A stretch of DNA of 64,000 nucleotides from UMGS902 sp045580835 (lineage in GTDB: Bacteria; Bacillota; Clostridia; Oscillospirales; CAG-272): the NCBI GenBank assembly GCA_045580835.1, contig JAZNOM010000091.1:1-64000 (forward strand), given 5' to 3'. Each line of letters starts with the position of its first letter. Within the stretch, counting starts at the first letter, position 1. Made by a program: the position numbers and the translations under genes. Below the pieces are notes generated by a model, which searched no databases, was not told where the DNA came from, and saw only the letters and a list, made by a program, of their open reading frames with translations. Of the stretch, positions 61,953 to 64,000 are shown one piece after another.

Positions 61953-62279
61953 TTATATCATTCTCGCAAGCTCTACGCAGTTTTCATATATACCTTTATC
62001 GCTGACAAGCAGGTTTACGTCCTGCTCGGAGGCGCGGGCGATTACATCCTCGCCGATTTCCGCGCCCTCGCAGACAACGATTGCCGCTACATCGCGGAGC
62101 ATTGCAACCGCTACGATATTGACATTGGACATAATTGTAAACCATGCGGCGTCACTCGGTGCTTTACCCATTACCCAACTGAGAAGGTCGCCTGCATAAC
62201 CGCCGGTCACTTCCCTATCGCCGTCGGGCATGGAAAGCACCTTTAAATTTAGTTTTTCTGCAAATTCTTTTACTGTCAT
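61953..62279 (-). CDS. DRTGG-domain protein
   Basis: A 108-residue stand-alone DRTGG domain (VTGGYAGDLLSWVMGKAPSDAAWFT, then VAAIVVCEGAEIGEDVI). Such domains accompany CBS and phosphotransacetylase modules and sit next to hydrogenase and serine-kinase genes in clostridia; their ligand is unknown. I start at the ATG at 62279 (MTVKEFAEKL), preceded by AAAGGAA; the frame is open to 62369 but lacks a ribosome site there. It follows the sensory-type hydrogenase gene on the same strand. Confidence 0.83.
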   Translation of the reverse strand: MTVKEFAEKLNLKVLSMPDGDREVTGGYAGDLLSWVMGKAPSDAAWFTIMSNVNIVAVAMLRDVAAIVVCEGAEIGEDVIARASEQDVNLLVSDKGIYENCVELARMI

Positions 62280-62388
62280 TTTACGACCATTCCTTTCTGT
62301 GTCGCGTGAGTTTTGTCGGTTTCGGTGCATACCGAAATTTGCGCCCACATTTTGGCGCAAAAGGTACAAAACTCACAGTCTGAAAGAT

Positions 62389-63705
62389 TTATCTTTCAGA
62401 CTTGTCCTCCGAGGGATTATAGGTTTCATGCACTATCTTGCCGAGATGGTCATAGATAGAATGAATCTGTCGGCGCATTTCGATGATACAATCGTCCTCA
62501 TGCGCCTCGCCACGCACGATATCCTCGGCAAGCGCTGCGCACGTTGGTGCGCCGCATGAGCCGCAGTCAATCTGCGGGAAGCACTTGGCTATGGTCTGTA
62601 TCTTCTGCATCTTGCGCATAGCCTCGGCGCGGTCGGGATCAAGTTTTAAAACGGGGTTATATTCGACCTTTGCATCCCAGAGCATGGAATCTGTATCATC
62701 AGTTTCAATGCGCGTCTTTGTAACCGGCAAATAGCGACGCATAATATGTAGTCTTGCGCGCGCAATATACGGGTTTTCTACATTGAGAGCACCGCCTACG
62801 CAACCGCCGTTGCATGAATTAAGCTCAATAAACTCAAGGCCAGCAAAGTTCTCTTTTTCAATCTCATCAAGCACCTTGATGACATTTTCAATTCCGTCAG
62901 CAGCAAGATATTTATCATTGAGAAGCGCAGAGCTTTCGCCGCCGGTGCCTGCCCAGCTTACGCCGATTCTGCCGGTCTTTGAGTCGCTTTCAGGAAACTG
63001 AATCTTATTCATCGCACCAACGAGCTTAAAATAAATATCACGAATCGCAAGGACACCGTCTATTTTACTTTTTTCTGTGCCAAGCGGATTTCTCACATAG
63101 CTAACCTTTGCAGGGCAAGGTGAGATAAACAGCGCACAAATATCCTCTTCTTTGAGTTCGGGGTGCTTTTTCATTGCCTCCTCTTTTGCCATGCGTGCGG
63201 CTATTTCAACCGGCGGCAAAATGGGAAGCACATTGTCAAGCAGATACGGAAAACGCACGCTGATAAGGCGCACTACCGAAGGGCATGCCGAACTTATCAC
63301 AGGTTTTGGAGTGTCCTCACGCTTTAAATATTCTCTTGTAAACTCGGAAACGATTTCTGCCGCACGGGCAACCTCAAAAACATCGTCAAAGCCGCATTCA
63401 AGCAATCCCGAAACAACATAGTCAAGGTCATCAAGACGGTCAAACTGACCGTAGAGTGCAGGTGCAGGGAGTGCGATTTTCCATTTGTAATCCTTAAAAT
63501 CGTCAAGGCGGTCAAAGTCCGCCGTTTTTGCCTGATACGGGCAAACTCTGATACATTCGCCGCAATCTATACACCGTTCCGCACGAATAACGGCATGGCC
63601 GTTTCGTATTCGTATGGCTTCGGTGGGGCAACGCTTAAGGCAATAAGTGCAGCCCTTACATTTATCCACATCGAGTAAAACCGAGTGGTTGATTTTTTCT
63701 GTCAT
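62389..63705 (-). CDS. [FeFe] hydrogenase-like protein with flanking FeS domains, likely sensory
   Basis: A 438-residue protein. An N-terminal two-cluster ferredoxin domain (CKGCTYCLKRCPTEAI and CIDCGECIRVCPYQAK) precedes a hydrogenase H-domain whose motifs are variants: SSACPSVVRLI in place of TSCxPxW, SPCPAKVSYVR, and NSCNGGCVGGALNVENP. A C-terminal 4Fe-4S domain (CGSCGAPTCAALAEDI) follows. The variant motifs suggest a sensory or non-classical hydrogenase (group C/D type), not a bulk H2 producer. AAGGAG supports the ATG at 63705. It is flanked by an RsbW-like ATPase and a DRTGG protein. Confidence 0.85.
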   Translation of the reverse strand: MTEKINHSVLLDVDKCKGCTYCLKRCPTEAIRIRNGHAVIRAERCIDCGECIRVCPYQAKTADFDRLDDFKDYKWKIALPAPALYGQFDRLDDLDYVVSGLLECGFDDVFEVARAAEIVSEFTREYLKREDTPKPVISSACPSVVRLISVRFPYLLDNVLPILPPVEIAARMAKEEAMKKHPELKEEDICALFISPCPAKVSYVRNPLGTEKSKIDGVLAIRDIYFKLVGAMNKIQFPESDSKTGRIGVSWAGTGGESSALLNDKYLAADGIENVIKVLDEIEKENFAGLEFIELNSCNGGCVGGALNVENPYIARARLHIMRRYLPVTKTRIETDDTDSMLWDAKVEYNPVLKLDPDRAEAMRKMQKIQTIAKCFPQIDCGSCGAPTCAALAEDIVRGEAHEDDCIIEMRRQIHSIYDHLGKIVHETYNPSEDKSER

Positions 63706-63741
63706 TTCAAACTCCTTCCGCCGCGAGCGGCGCAAACAGTG

Positions 63742-64000
63742 TTAGGTATTGACACGCATAGTTATAGTAGTTCCCTCTCCGATAACCGTGTCAATCTTCA
63801 TATCATCGGTATGCTTTTTCATGTTTGGAAGTCCCATGCCTGCACCAAATCCAAGCGAACGGATATTATCCGGCGCAGTTGAAAATCCCTCCTGCATTGC
63901 TTTTGCAACATCGGGGATTCCGGGACCTTTATCAGCCAAAACTATCTCTATGTATTCGGGATATACAATGATGTCGGCATCGCCGCCGTCGGCATGTATA
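63742..64000 (-). CDS. RsbW-like HATPase protein (5' end beyond the window)
   Basis: The C-terminal 85 residues of a GHKL ATPase, entering from the right edge. The frame is open to the last base: IHADGGDADIIVYPEYIEIV, then LADKGPGIPDVAKAM (G1 box) and SLGFGAGMGLPNMKKHTDDM (G2 box). This matches anti-sigma-factor kinases and related ATP-binding proteins found beside DRTGG/hydrogenase genes. The stop lies 36 bases before the sensory hydrogenase start. Confidence 0.8.
   Translation of the reverse strand, partial: IHADGGDADIIVYPEYIEIVLADKGPGIPDVAKAMQEGFSTAPDNIRSLGFGAGMGLPNMKKHTDDMKIDTVIGEGTTITMRVNT

Overview
The window looks like a chromosomal stretch from a strictly anaerobic, carbohydrate-fermenting Firmicute of class Clostridia, most like the Oscillospirales gut or rumen lineages. 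This is inferred from gene content, not from a marker gene. The evidence is strong AGGAGG-type ribosome sites, the GlgC/GlgD pair typical of Firmicutes, an electron-bifurcating HydABC-type [FeFe] hydrogenase, dockerin-tagged secreted glycosidases, BspA-type leucine-rich-repeat surface proteins and long GC-rich hairpin terminators.

Layout. 1-10.1 kb: housekeeping and transport genes (end of a probable MATE exporter, dUTPase, M29 aminopeptidase, PTS-IIC-like permease, CPBP protease, an rlmA/GT2/malic-enzyme operon, a SulP transporter and a PH-like membrane protein). 10.2-15.4 kb: a two-gene unit in which an ECF sigma factor is fused through a membrane segment to a BspA-type LRR ectodomain, followed by an LRR lipoprotein with a similar ectodomain. 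This is the most unusual locus here. 15.5-21.3 kb: FAD oxidoreductase plus a secreted C39-like protein, then a VanZ/GT4/MurJ envelope operon. 21.4-23.2 kb: an AT-rich accessory patch with a frameshifted gene, a small membrane protein and a DUF4279 protein, ending at tRNA-Pro(GGG) with a split tRNA relic downstream. 23.3-37.1 kb: secreted polysaccharide enzymes (a dockerin-bearing GH43, a beta-helix/stalk protein, two tandem dockerin-bearing beta-propeller hydrolases), with galT-galM, glycerate kinase and larA between them. 37.3-55.0 kb: an amino-acid symporter, a glycogen operon (unknown ORF, glgC, glgD, glgA, glgP, GH13 enzyme, pncB), a large YD/MORN-like lipoprotein with a membrane partner, and glgB on the other strand. 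55.3-64.0 kb: a minus-strand hydrogenase locus (RsbW-like ATPase, sensory-type [FeFe] hydrogenase, DRTGG protein, lipoprotein, PHP phosphoesterase, hydC, HATPase, 2Fe-2S protein, hydB, hydA).

How it fits together. Secreted dockerin enzymes release pentoses and hexoses. galM/galT feed galactose into central metabolism, surplus glucose is stored through glgCDAB and recovered by glgP and the GH13 enzyme, and fermentation electrons leave as H2 through HydABC. The accessory hydrogenase, DRTGG, PHP and ATPase genes probably sense or regulate that flux.

Several dispersed non-coding repeats are visible: two copies of a ~135-bp element (32145 and 55112), two copies of a ~55-bp hairpin element (667 and 49206), and a GTCATCCTGAG-type element (60545, with a half copy near 61916). 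No CRISPR array, complete insertion sequence, rRNA or phage module was seen. All reading is by eye; no homology search was run.
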